Assembly: GCA_905250125.1 (NCBI GenBank)
Contig: CAJNOL010000107.1
Span: forward strand, 121,869 to 185,868
Direction: 5' to 3'
DNA from: Rotaria sordida
Taxonomy: Eukaryota; Rotifera; Eurotatoria; Philodinida; Philodinidae
Length of the DNA stretch: 64,000 nucleotides
Shown: positions 12,609-24,093 of the stretch, one piece after another
How positions within the stretch are numbered: the first letter of the stretch is position 1
Layout of the letters: the number at the start of each line of letters is the position of its first letter
Notes under the pieces: model-generated
Databases searched by the model: none
Seen by the model: only the letters and a program-made list of their open reading frames with translations
What the model was told of the DNA's origin: nothing
Made by a program: the position numbers and the translations under genes

Positions 12609-14071
12609 ATGCATTTACGTATATCCCGTTTACGTTTCGTACTTGTACGATGTTGTCTTTTATTAATTATATTATTATTTTTATTAGAAATGAAAATATT
12701 TTTTAAAAATGATAATATATCGAATAAAAGTCTAATGGAAATATTATTTTGGAAAAATTTATTAAAACAAGATCAATTATTAACAAATGAACAACGAATT
12801 GAACAAATCGAATTAATTGTAAAACAAAGAAAAAAAAATGAACTTAATTGGACAAATATGTTTTATGATATTTATAGAAGAAAAATTGAAAAACTTAATC
12901 AAAGAGATATGAAAAATGTATATAAATATAGTATAATAGAAAATATACAAAATATTTCACAAATAACATTTGAAATTTTTGAAGAAACTCCCGTAAGAAA
13001 TATTTCTTTTTTTGTAAAAATATAATAATTTTCTTTCTACAGGTTTTTCAGCGTCCTAAATTTTGTTCATCAACACATATATTTCATCCACAATGTCCAT
13101 ATAAAAATTGTCTATGGAATTGTAAAAAATCTCCAATTAATTATAAAAATATTCGTCGAGCCAATATTTTTCATCATGTTGATATAAATCTTGAAGAAAT
13201 AAATAAAAAACAAAAATATCGTTCTCATAATGATATATGGATATTATGGATCGATGAAGCTAATCGTCAAATAGAATATTTAAATGAATATAAATTTAAT
13301 TGGACATTAAGTTTTCGACAAGATTCTGAAATATCTATTGCAACATATGGTTTATTAATTCCTAATGATGATAATAATAATAAAAATTTTTATTTCAATA
13401 ATAAGTCAGATTTAATACTCTCATCGGATTTTCTTTATATTTTAACAAATCATAGTATTTTAATAACAGATTTTACATTAGAAAATTATATTTTAACTAA
13501 TTATCGCTATCGTTTTAAACATGCATTATGGTTCGTATCAAATTGTGAACCAAAACAACGTCTTAAATATTATGAACAATTAAAAACTTATTTTCCTATA
13601 AATGCTTATGGTTCATGTATAAATAATGGAAAAAATACATGTTATAAAAATGATCAATGTGAAATTGAACAATTTCGTTCGGCATTTTTTTATTTAGCAT
13701 TTGAATCTCAAACATGTACAGATTATATAACAGAAAAATTTTGGCGTGCACTTCATTATGGAATGATTCCAATTGTATTTGGACCACGAAAACAATCATA
13801 TTTAGATTTAGGTATACCAAAATCAGCTTTTATACATGTTGAAGATTTTAAATCAGCTAAACAATTAGGTAAATATTTACATAAGATTTCAAATGATTAT
13901 TTTCTTTATCGAAATTATTTTCAATGGATAAATCATTATCAAATTTTTTATCAAACATATGATCTTGAACCAATACGTATGTGTGAATTATGTATGAGAC
14001 TTAATATACAAAATAAAAATGAACATCGCTTCTATACCAATATTCATCAATGGCATCGAAATGAATGTTAA
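12609..14071 (+). CDS. GT10 alpha-1,3-fucosyltransferase, Golgi type II membrane protein
   Basis: Two exons (12609-12992 and 13043-14071) joined across a 50-nt GT-AG intron give 470 aa. An N-terminal membrane anchor at about residues 13-32 follows a short basic tail, the usual type II Golgi layout. A variable Lys/Asn-rich stem follows. The C-terminal half is a GT10 catalytic domain: WFVSNCEPKQRLKYYEQL, then YGSC, then FYLAFESQTCTDYITEKFWR and ALHYGMIPIVFG. This last region is the GDP-fucose binding signature of alpha-1,3/1,4-fucosyltransferases (E..CTDY.TEKFW). The enzyme would transfer fucose from GDP-fucose to GlcNAc on N-glycans or Lewis-type glycans. The family core is complete, so activity is plausible. 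Linkage and acceptor cannot be read from sequence. Start: first Met before the anchor. Confidence 0.92.
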
Positions 14072-15121
14072 AAAAATAACAATAGACACTACGTTTTTTA
14101 ATTTTTATGATAAATATAAAATGTTTATTCAATAAATAAATGAAAGATGAATTTTATTTTATTTTTCTCCTTCAATTTAGTTGAGTTTGAATCTTTTGAT
14201 TTGATTGATGACCTTGATGTTTTGTGAAAAAAAAGAATATCTTGAGAGTTTTTATTTACAACTAAAGAATGATATGACATACAATATTCTTTTCTTTTTA
14301 ACACAATCTATAGATTAATATGATCATATGTAGGTCTTCAGTATTTGTTCATATACATAAATGAAGCTTTATATAGTCAAAGAGAATATTGCTTTTTTTT
14401 TTGGGTATTTTAATCTAGATTTCTTAACATTGTTTTTAATTATTTTTAAAAGTAGAGCTATACCATAAAACTATATATTCCGAAGGTTGATTTTTGAATC
14501 TTTAATAACAAATAAAATTTCTTATCGTATTACAATGGTATTAAGAAGCAAAAATCTTCATAAGTATATTAGAGTCTATATATATATATATATATGAAAT
14601 TCAATAGTTTCATTAAATTGCATGTATTTCAGTTTTGCTTGTTACCATTGTTTACTTACTCGCTTGCTATAAAAACAAAGCCGAAGACGACTACATCATC
14701 GGGTCACCAACAAATAAAGAGTCAATTTACAAAAAAAGAAAATCGGCTCTCTTGCAAAGCGTTCTTTGGTTGTCTCTCAAATGTTGATAGTAATGCTTCG
14801 ACTGTTACTTTTACAGTTGCTGTTATTGTAATTCTCTTTCAATTAACAGAAACGAAAGAGTATCGAACGAAGTAGAAACGTTTGAGAGTATTGAAAAGTA
14901 ACTTTGTCATCAAACCAATCCATAACGACCAGCATCATCGGTAACCAACTTACAATTCACATACATGTGTACATGTATGAAAATGCCATTGTTTCTCATT
15001 TTTTTTTAGTTTTTTTCCTCGTTTGCGCATATTTTGTCCAATCTTTTTCTTTTCATTCTTTATAATAGAATTTTCAATTTTTTTCTTCATTTTGTCATTT
15101 TTTTTGAATAGACGTACAAAT
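14072..15121. other. Spacer between two + strand genes
   Basis: Contains the poly(A) signals of the upstream gene, a TA tract at about 14578-14595, and the 5' leader of the next gene. A 93-codon frame at 14594-14875 begins with a hydrophobic stretch and could pass for a small secreted or membrane protein, but it has no recognisable domain and starts inside the TA tract, so it is not called. Confidence 0.4.
14131..14140 (+). promoter_or_regulatory. Polyadenylation signal of fucosyltransferase gene
   Basis: Two overlapping AATAAA hexamers (aataaataaa) lie about 60 nt past the stop codon, the right place for 3' end formation of this transcript. Confidence 0.6.
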
Positions 15122-17456
15122 ATGTCGTCTGTAATCTTTCAACCATTATTACATGATCCGCTTGGATGGAAATCATCAAATACAACATATGCTGATACGT
15201 TTAAATGGCGAAAATATCGATCAACTAGTAAAGATAAAAAGATTTCAACATATGGTCAACAATACCAGAAGCAACTACGAAAACAACAACAAAAATTACA
15301 ACAACCAAATGCGTATTTGTCATCAACAACAAATGAAGAACAAATAATTCAACGGGTTATTCCAACGAAAAAAGATGAAGAAAATCAACGAGTAACACCT
15401 GTGTCTTATCGATGTTCATCATCAAAAACAGCACCTGCTATTATTGATGAAAATTCGGTCTCTATTATTGAATATAAACAACGATCTGCTTCAAATAATA
15501 GGGTTAGTCTATTCACTATATAGATAATTATTAATATGAAGGTATTATGCTTTTTCAGGAAGCCACCTGTGGCTCAAGAGGTTCACAGCGTTCGCAAACA
15601 GCACCAGATGCTGCCGAAGGTAAAGAGAGTTTTTTTTTAAAGTACTCAACAAAAATTCTATTACAGTACATTTGAAAGTCTTGTTTCGTTCTTTTGAAAT
15701 GTAATCTCAAGTTTACCTTCAAATGATTTAATTAGAAATAGAAAAAATACTAATTTTTAAGCAAGAAAACTTTCATAATTTAAAAAAAACAGAGAAGAAA
15801 AATTTCAAGTACGACCATTTCTTCATTTTTATTTTCTCTCAAAATTTACTTATACTCTTATGTTTCGATCACAACGAAATATTTGTTTATTATCTTATAA
15901 CCTTAACTAAACATTCAGACAAGCAGATAGAATTTTAAAGTTTGAGAGAAAAAAAAATTGATAATTAAATTAGTTCATAAAGGATTAATAAAAAAAAATC
16001 AGGTAGTATTTATTTTTCACTTCTTGCTTAAAAATAATAATAATAATAATACTGCAAGAGAAACCTTAGCAATATTCATGATGATTGCAAAATGATTTAT
16101 TCCAACATATGTTTTTTTATAGAAACATGTCGTCCAGCAACATCATTGGAAGCTCGACGATCTCCTAAGGAAGAAAAAGAAAAGATTATTAGTGATCCAA
16201 ATAATGATAATAGTCGACATTGGCTTGCTTATCCAAATCCGAAAACACCTGAATATTTAATTGATATTAAACAACGTTTGGGACAATTAAAAATTCCTTC
16301 AACACTTGTCCGACCAACATCAGCAACAAATTTATCTAGTGAACGACAACAAAAAACATGTCTACCAATTCAACGATCAGAATCTTCTGTCTTACAACGT
16401 CAACAACGTCAATCTGTTGAACAACAACATTTTCTTGATTTTAATCTTCCAGAAACACCAAATGAATTACGTGCTGCACGTCATCGTCTTGAAAAACATC
16501 GATATAATTCATCAATTGATAATTATCCACCACGTCCACAAACATGTCCAGCACATACAAATGTTATTGCAAAACCATTAACACCACCTATTACAGTTCA
16601 ATCTAAAGATGAACAATTACCACCTATTCAAACAACACAAATAAAAGATGATGCATGGATTAATGATGAAGAAAATAAACTAGAAGGAAATGAAACATCA
16701 TCAATTATGATACAACCAATTGATGTAGATGGTTTACCAAATGAATATGTTGAAGCACTTGAAACAGCTTATATAGCACAAGAAGAATATTTAAAAAGTT
16801 TAAAAATTAATAGTGAAAAAACACCTGATAATTTTGTTTATCGTCTTCCATCAATGTCATTTGATAATAAAAATGAATCATTTGTAAGTGAAATCTCTTT
16901 AACAAATTAATTTATTTCATCTAAAACAGATTGCTTATCGTAATCAACAACAATCAACAACACCACCACCAAATAATAATTTAATACGAGAAAATGATTT
17001 TGGTACTTGGGTTCGAAATGCTACGGATAAAGGTAATAAATTTTAACAAAAATTGACAAGAATAAAATAATTTAACAATGAATTATTTCATAGAACGTGA
17101 ATCAGCAATGAAAATTTTACATGAAGTTTTAAATCAACCAGTTATGGGTTATGATATTCCAACAAAACAACAAACTTTATTTAAACAAGCACCAGTACCA
17201 CCGCCTGCTCGTACAAGTTCAGCAACAAGAAAATTAGGTCGTACTCGTACACATCAACGTATTCCATGTGACATATGTGAAAAACAACTTATTAAACGTC
17301 ATTTATGGGATTTAAGTCGGTAAGAATTTTTATTTTCTTTGTATTCTTTTTTTGTTTTAATTAAAAGACAAATTTTCTCATAGATCAGACACATTGACTT
17401 GTCCTCATCAAACTCAAACAACAAAAGCACCAATAATTCAAGTTCGAGCATCATAA
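15122..17456 (+). CDS. Unrecognised Gln/Pro-rich protein, six exons
   Basis: Exons 15122-15502, 15559-15619, 16123-16883, 16930-17032, 17094-17319 and 17384-17456 keep one frame and encode 534 aa. I do not recognise the family. The protein is hydrophilic, with no signal peptide or membrane segment. A conserved-looking start (FQPLLHDPLGW, then YADTFKWRKY) precedes long Gln/Ser/Pro-rich stretches. A central part has DGLPNEYVEALETAYIAQEE, and the last exons carry DFGTWVRNATDKERESAMK, then CDICEKQL and LTCPHQ. The CxxC and C-P-H residues near the end could bind zinc. The shape (short ordered motifs in disordered sequence) resembles axonemal or cytoskeletal accessory proteins, but that is a guess. 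The start chosen is the Met before SSVIFQ, since the in-frame extension upstream is low complexity. Confidence 0.75.
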
Positions 17457-17633
17457 CAAAAGGTTTAAATCTATATTATTTTATTAGTAATAAGTCTTTT
17501 ATTTAATCTACTAGGTATCGTTTGTCTACAATCGATATTTAATTCGTGAAAAACAAAAACAAATATATACACTTTATACTCTTTTTTTCTTTTCTTTTTT
17601 TTTTCGGGGAATATAATATCTACGTAATTATAA

Positions 17634-18932
17634 TTATTTTTGTAAAAAAAAGAAAGATAATATTGTTAATGACAATATATTATGATGAAATGTTTGTATT
17701 GATGACGTTGAGGAATTTTTTATGATTGCAGAATTGTTGATTGTTGCTGTTGTCATTGTTTGAAAAACATCTCGTAATCGACGGCGACCAAGAAGACGAC
17801 GTCGTAATTGATTACAATTAATTAAGAAACCACGTGTATGATTTATTGAAAATCGTCGAATTTTATGTTCATCACTTGTTAAAATATATAAAGTCATATT
17901 ATTACGTCGATTTTGACCACCAATACGTATTTGTGGATTGATATTTATTATTGAATCCGGTTGAGTAATAATTGCTGTTATTAATGTTGAAGTAAATGGA
18001 GAAGTAATAGTTGTTGTTATTGTTGTTGCCGTAAGAAGTGTAGATGTAGTAGTCATAGTAGTTGTCATTGTTGCTTCCGTTGTAATAAACAAAGCTGTTA
18101 ATGGCAATTGTGTTGTTGTTGTGTCTATTGAAGTTGATTGAAAAGTATAACGAGTACGTCTTGTTCGTTGTTTTATTGTTGATGTATAAATAATTGCTTC
18201 ATTTTCTGGTTCACCTGGTTGAAATAGTTTTGCTATTCCTAATTTATTTTTATATGGACGACGTTTTAATAGAAGAGTATGAATATCTTTTGAAAGCTTA
18301 AATATTAATGAAGAGAAAATTTTAAAAATCAAGAATTTTAGATTTGACTAACTTGTTCAAGAGAAAAACCATTTGTCAGTTGAGAGAGTGTAAACGGTAA
18401 TATTTGAATTTGTTCAGTTGTTTCAGATTCTGGCATTATCGTTGTTGTTATCTCATTCTCAAAAGAATCTCCTAAATCAAATACACGATGTTTTCTTGTT
18501 GTTATAAAATATGGTGTTGTTGTTTTCCAATATTTTTGTGAAAATAATCTTGAATATTTCCATTTCCATGCTTTTGTAGTCGATGTTGTTCTTAGTATAT
18601 GAGGTGATTTCAATGGTTTACAATCCACCTAGAAACATTCATATGAAATATCCATTTATTTAAAATGATATATCAATACTTACTAAACTTGCTGTTTCAC
18701 ATTTTCTTAATGTTGCATCAAATTCAGTTCCAGCTGGACAAACACGTTTAACTGCATGCATATAAACAGTATTAACATAAATACAATGCCAATAACGTCG
18801 ACAATCATCAGCATCATATATTGGATGATATGAATCATCTTCATAACCTGTACAATCAAATGTATCATCAGCATGAATAATTAAAATAGCAACAAATAAA
18901 ATTTGTAGAAAAACTACAATCGATACTGGCAT
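17634..18932 (-). CDS. Secreted CBM14 (peritrophin-A) chitin-binding protein with Thr-rich tail
   Basis: Exons 18684-18932, 18353-18628 and 17634-18296 (minus strand) encode 395 aa. Residues 1-21 form a signal peptide ending near IIHADD. Residues 26-86 are one chitin-binding type-2 domain with six cysteines in the standard pattern: FDCTGYEDD, DADDCRRYWHC, VCPAGTEFD, then KCE and, across the first intron, VDC. Such domains bind chitin in cuticle, peritrophic matrix or egg shell. The rest is Thr/Ser-rich, probably O-glycosylated, with basic clusters (RRRLLGRRRLR) near the end. The last about 12 residues are hydrophobic, so a GPI-anchor signal is possible but unproven. It ends 177 nt from the stop of the gene on the other strand. 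Confidence 0.88.
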
Positions 18933-19333
18933 TTTTTATGAACAGAAAAAAAATAAAACAAATTATATGATCACTTGTATAAATATAGTTGAAATGACAT
19001 CAATTGGACATACATATATAATAAGAATAAGATGAAGAGACATCGATCATCATCCATCAATAAGCTGACAAACATTTTCTTTCGTTCCCTTCTGTCTGTG
19101 TGTACTTACATGCTTAAAGTAAAAACAAAAAGGGATCAACTCAAGTATCCTAATTTTATGTAATCAATCGCGTTAAATATCTGAAGTTAATGTAAGTAAA
19201 GAATAGCTCTTAAGCTTTGAAAATGACATCATTTAATCAAACATAATACTTTCAATTGGTCAAAAATAGAAAAATTAAACTAGTTTATTTTCTATAGGAA
19301 AATAAAAAAAAGATATATATAAATATGTATTGT
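18933..19333. other. Spacer upstream of chitin-binding gene
   Basis: Short AT-rich spacer between the start of the chitin-binding gene and the end of the next minus-strand gene. No gene or clear repeat is seen. It should contain the promoter of the chitin-binding gene. Confidence 0.4.
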
Positions 19334-21362
19334 TCAAAGAATAATACGTTCAAAATCTCGATAAACTATTGGAGATATACTAGCTGAAAATTTATCATCA
19401 AAATCACGATATAAATTCCATTTTGATATATCCGATGGTGCATTTGAATTAAGATGTAACATTATGGTATTAAGTGTTGACTGTCGAGCACGTTGATAAT
19501 TGTTATGAGTCTCATTTTGAGATGATGATGATACTTGTGTATATGAATAAGCATTAGATTTTGATAAATTATCATCATCATCATCATTATAATAATCAGC
19601 AGCATAATTGACTGCAATTTTTGGAAGTTTTATAATTACTTTTTTACGAAGATTTTTTTGATTATTCGTTGGAGCACTTAATACACGTTGAGATTTCAAT
19701 GATCTGAATAATAAAAGAACATTGGAAGATTTTTTTTTTCAAAGTAAAATCTCTGCAGTACTGAAATAAACATGAATAGGATCGTTCATTTATTAGCTTT
19801 AGTATTGCCAAGAATAAGTCCTATAGGCGGCTATATTCAAGTTTCTCAAGTTCAGATTTAGCTGTTCAAGGGTATCTTTGACTGTTTCTGTTTCTCGAAG
19901 ACAGTATAATCGATCAAGCTGAAATTTTTACAGAGAAAAAAAAAAGATACATGTTCGAGGAAAAATGTTGAAGTGGATTTTGCGATTTTCTTTTTGGAAA
20001 ATTCTAGTTTTTCGTAGTATTACATCCTAGTTGTGTACAACCCCCTCACGTAACTTTGTTCAATCGGACATTTTCGTTTTTAACTTTCCTACCCAAATTT
20101 ACAGAATCTTCAGAGTCAAGATTCCGGTTTAGGCAACAAACATTTACGATTTTTCTCATAGAAAAAACGAAAGTGAGATTTTTGGACAAGCTATGTAATG
20201 TACCAGGATGTAGCCTTATGAAAATTAGGATTTCCTAGAAAAATCACAAAAAATCACGTGAAATTTTTCTTGTCTCGAATACATATCCCCTTATTTTTAG
20301 TACTCTGTCTGTATTAGAAATTTCAGCTGGATTGGTTCTACTCTCTTCGAGAACCAGAAACAGTCAAACAGAGGAAGAGTACCTTTAAGATCGGCCTATC
20401 AAAAATCGATCTTAGGTCAAGTATATTCAAATCGCATGAAATTTTCGAAAGATATTCAACAAGCAAGAGTCAAAAACAGTCTGTTAGATAATCTAAAATT
20501 CTTTGAAGGTCTTCATTCTATATACTTAAGTTTTTTTTTCTATTTGAAAGAATATGTCAGGATGCAGATAATGGCAAAGTCCTGTTTTATGATTTTTACT
20601 TTTTAAGGAGAGAAAAGTTCGATGTCTCAAAAAGTGGCGTTTTAATTATAAAAGTACTCATTTACATGATAATAACAAAGCTTAATTGAAGAAAAAAGGA
20701 ACTCTCTCATGGCATATTTTTCAAGCAATTGATGAGAGAAATCATCGAAAACTTTCGCAAAAAATGAAAATAACAAAAAATAAAATGAAATCTTTTCATT
20801 CAAGTCTCAAACTGTTTACAACATAATATAATTAATAATTTCTTTTCATTATAAATCAAAATGATTTTGTTTGTTGTATTTTTATTTTTTTCATAAAAAC
20901 TACTTACGGTAAAGATTGTTTTGTTTTTAAAATAGATTTTGGTCTAGATTCTGTTGATATAATTGTATTTGTTGTTGAAATATTCGTTGTTGTAATAATA
21001 ACTGAAACAGAATTATTGTTACGTTGATTAGCAATTGATAAAATATTAGTAGATTTTTTTCTATAATTATCATTATGTAATGGTATTTTCATTGTTTGTC
21101 GTATATAATTCATATATTCTCTATGTAATAGTTTATGATTTAATTGAGTTTTTATTTGATTTTGTTTGGAATGTTTAGCATATTGTTCTTGACGACATCG
21201 ATTTTGTGTTAATAATTGTCGTAATTTAAGTTGATAAAATTCATAATAAGACTTTTTGTGTGTCGATTGTGCTTCTTGAAATGGAAATGAACAACTATAA
21301 TTATTCATACGTTCAATAATTAATGTTGTTGTCATGCTTCTTCTTCTATGTTTTTTTGACAA
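19334..21362 (-). CDS. Unrecognised basic Ser/Thr/Asn-rich protein, two exons
   Basis: Exons 20908-21362 and 19334-19703 (minus strand) join in frame across a 1.2-kb intron to give 274 aa. I do not recognise the family. There is no signal peptide or membrane segment. The N-terminal part is basic and Gln-rich (SYYEFYQLKLRQLL, HREYMNYIRQTM). A middle segment is rich in Thr and Ser and is followed by SRPKSILKTKQSLPSLKSQR, which straddles the splice junction. An acidic run of five Asp precedes the C-terminal part (WNLYRDFDDKFSASISP). The splice sites are canonical and rebuild a Pro codon. The intron contains an inverted-repeat element. Expression would confirm that both exons belong together. Confidence 0.6.
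19820..20399. repeat. MITE-like inverted-repeat element inside intron
   Basis: The left part (about 19820-19935) and right part (about 20305-20399) are imperfect inverted repeats. The left arm reads tttgactgtttctgtttctc and the reverse complement of the right arm reads tttgactgtttctggttctc; similarity continues through gaagctgaaattt-type sequence to the outer cctatagg/cctatc ends. The element fills about half of the 1.2-kb intron of the unrecognised gene. No transposase frame is visible, so it looks non-autonomous. Confidence 0.65.
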
Positions 21363-22412
21363 TAGAAATAAATGACAAATAGAACCGTTTAAATTATTTT
21401 ATTTTTCGATTATGTTATAGTGTGACAGGTCTCTGTGATAAAATTTTTTTTTATTAATGAAAAATAGTAGTTAAATGACTTTTTTTTTTACTAAAAATCT
21501 TATAATTCTATTACTCTTAATGGTGACTGACAAGTGTCGGTGAATTGTATTGTAACATAGGGAAAAAAAGAAAATCGTTAATTATGAAGCCCTTCGACTG
21601 TTAACGTTTTAACTAAAGATTGACAATTAATAGAAGAAAAGACAAAGAAAAAAAAAATCTGGCATCAATAAACAATGATATTTTCTTGTATAGTTATGTA
21701 AGTAAAAGAAATACTTGAAGGTTATTGAAAATGACAGTTTAATTCAATGAATTATTTTCGAGAATTTTAATAAAAAATTATTTTATTTTGAATATGACAA
21801 TATGAAGAAAAACAAAGTTAATTTCAATTTTTGAGTTTAATATTTGAATTAATAAACTGTTATTTATACAGTTTCACTGTAAAACAATATACAATATTGA
21901 ATATTTGCTGGATCAAACAGAGACATTTTACGATCTATATGTAAAAAGAAAAATTCTTATCACAATTATTTTATTGATAAGAAAACATTCAGTAATTTTT
22001 TTATTGAAATACATGAATAAGACATAAGCACGTATCTCATTAATCGAAGTGTGCTTAGTTTTCTCTTATGGTTTGACATCATCTATTGAGTATATATTTC
22101 TTTTCCAAATTTAATGATATTTTCTCATTGATGATTATCTTTTTTTTCAAAATCTTTGTACATAGTTATATTTGCTTTGAAATAATAAAGACTTTTGTTC
22201 TTTTTTTTTTGTTCTTAAGAATTCTCAATTAATATTTATTCTTGTTTCTATTAAAAAATTTACATAAAAAATTCAGAGCAAGATAATGCCATCTATTGAA
22301 ACTTTATGAAATAGTTTTCACCAATAAAATATCTTGATTTATTATTTATTTATTCATTCGAATACTCTAATCTAGTTCTGTTCTCAGTAATCTGCATATA
22401 AATATAAATATT
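21363..22412. other. Divergent promoter region
   Basis: About 1 kb between the start of the minus-strand unrecognised gene and the start of the plus-strand CMC4 gene. It must hold promoters for both. No gene, long repeat or named element is visible. Confidence 0.4.
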
Positions 22413-22687
22413 ATGACAGAAGACAACGATCAACAAAAAGAATTTTGTCAAAAATTTGCTTGTGAATTACAGACATGTCTTGACAGTAAGAAAATTAAAA
22501 TATGAAAGAATTAATTCTTTGAAAAAAACAAATCAATAATAAATAAAATTTTCTAGAGCATACATACAATCAAGATAAATGTGAAAAAGTCTTAAACAAA
22601 TTAAAACAATGTTGTTTAGAACATGGTGCTCAAAGTCCTGTTGTTTGTTCTGGTTTTCCTACTTCCAAATCTTCATCATCAAAATAA
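22413..22687 (+). CDS. CMC4: CMC4 twin CX9C mitochondrial protein
   Basis: Two exons (22413-22485 and 22557-22687) encode a 67-aa protein. It has the twin CX9C pattern: CQKFACELQTC and CEKVLNKLKQC, followed by another Cys and the ending VVCSGF. The extra Cys inside the first helix and the SVVCSGF-like end are characteristic of CMC4 (p8-MTCP1). Family members fold as a disulfide-bonded alpha-hairpin and are imported into the mitochondrial intermembrane space by the Mia40 relay. The length matches the family (about 68 aa). The 71-nt intron splits a Lys codon. The only alternative acceptor nearby would lead to a stop. It converges on a small gene whose stop lies 15 nt away. Confidence 0.93.
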
Positions 22688-22702
22688 AATTAAAATATTT
22701 TA

Positions 22703-22996
22703 TTACATAAATTGATATTTTATTGTAGAATCATTTTCATTTGTTTGAATATTACTCTGACAATCAATAGATGATATCTGTTCATTATCTAGAATAATAC
22801 ATCGTTCTGTTTCTTGATGATATTTATTTTTTAGATATTGTTTATAAAAATAATATATTATAATTAAACATATAAGAATAATTGGTATAAGAAGAATACC
22901 AATAATTGAGATGATTTTTGAATGAATAATAATAAAATGTTTTCGATCGGTAGATATTGTTGTATTAGAAATTGGAAAAAATGATGAATTCTGCAT
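22703..22996 (-). CDS. Small single-pass membrane protein, unrecognised
   Basis: A 97-aa open frame with a strongly hydrophobic segment at about residues 29-50 (SIIGILLIPIILICLIIIYY), then a basic stop-transfer stretch (KQYLKNKY), and a polar Glu/Asp/Asn-rich tail. Before the membrane segment is a short polar Ser/Thr part with N-glycosylation-type sites. This predicts an N-out, C-in single-pass protein. No family is recognised. The frame ends 15 nt from the CMC4 stop on the other strand. It could also be the last exon of a larger gene whose upstream exons I could not find, or a chance frame. Confidence 0.45.
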   Translation of the reverse strand: MQNSSFFPISNTTISTDRKHFIIIHSKIISIIGILLIPIILICLIIIYYFYKQYLKNKYHQETERCIILDNEQISSIDCQSNIQTNENDSTIKYQFM

Positions 22997-24093
22997 AAAA
23001 CATGATGAAATTATTGAATTTCAACGCGCTAATTTATTTTAAATATTGACTGTACACAATATTATTTAATTCGAAAATAGAAATAAACTTATACATCGAC
23101 ATCGATCAAATAAAAAAAAGAAAAAAATGAATAACATATTGTCAACTACATATAGTATATCTGAAAATATTTTGTGCCAAGGAAATAACATTGATTTCAA
23201 ATAACATAAACAATAAATTTTATATCAAAAGAAAGTACGTTGAAAATAGGATTTCTCAGTCAAATTTCAAATGACTTACCAGTATGTTGACATCAAAGTT
23301 ACTACTAAAATGATCAGCGAAAAGACCTCTATAAAATTTAATAGACTAACAAATTTTCTCGAAATCTTTTACTTTTATAGTTGAGTATCTATAGAAATAT
23401 TCTTGAACTTTCACACATTTTCATATATCTAATCAAAGATCTCAATATAGAATGAATTCTTCCTTTCACTTTGTGAAACATGAACTAAAAGAAGTGTTAA
23501 AATATATAGGATAGAAATTTGCATCCACTGCACAGACGTTGTTGATATACGATCACAGATTATATATCAATAATGTCTCGTTACAATATGTTAACTACTT
23601 TCTTATTGCATTTATGGAAGATTAAGTACAAGGAGACGGTGCCCAAGATATATAGAATAAAACAATCTTCTTTTGATTGGTAACATCAGCTATATGGTGT
23701 TTCACATGTTAATCATGCAGGGATTGCGCTAATAGCTTTAGTCTCTCGCATCTGTGGAAACTTTGAGCTATTATCGGAAAACTATCTGCCAAAAATTTTT
23801 AGTCCTTCCTACTTCTAAAAACTATCGAGAGATCTCATCCTATGGAGTGTCAAATGCACACAAAAATCCGATTTTTAATAGGTTTTTATTTTATACAAAA
23901 AAAAAATATCATTCACGTTGTTAATAATCAGAATGCTTGTAGGTTTGAAGAAGATACTTTAACAAATACTAATAAATCACAAAAATGTTTACAACATAAC
24001 ACAAAAGACAGGCAAATAAAAAGTTTTTGTCAACTGACATTTATCATTATTTTTTAAAATACGCCTATATATAATTGTTTTCAAACGAATAAA
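22997..24093. other. Spacer with a dispersed repeat copy
   Basis: No gene is supported. About 23535-23737 is a copy of a repeat family also found at 59218-59425 and in part at 31577-31625 (annotated separately). The remaining sequence is AT-rich and holds only short chance frames. Confidence 0.45.
23535..23737 (-). repeat. Dispersed repeat family, copy 1
   Basis: Read on the minus strand it contains gctattagcgcaatccc, atgtgaaacacc, a poorly conserved middle, then aacgagacattattgatata and gtgatcgtat. The same landmarks in the same order occur at 59218-59425 on the plus strand (gacgcaatcc, atgtgaaacac, aacgagacgttattgatata, gtgatcgtat). No coding capacity is seen, so this is probably a non-autonomous transposon. 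Confidence 0.7.

Noticed and set aside
14594..14875. 93-codon frame with hydrophobic start
   Set aside because: Possible small secreted protein, but it starts within a TA microsatellite and shows no domain or neighbour support.
20056..20238. 60-codon frame in intron of the unrecognised minus-strand gene
   Set aside because: Lies inside the inverted-repeat element; no similarity to transposases.
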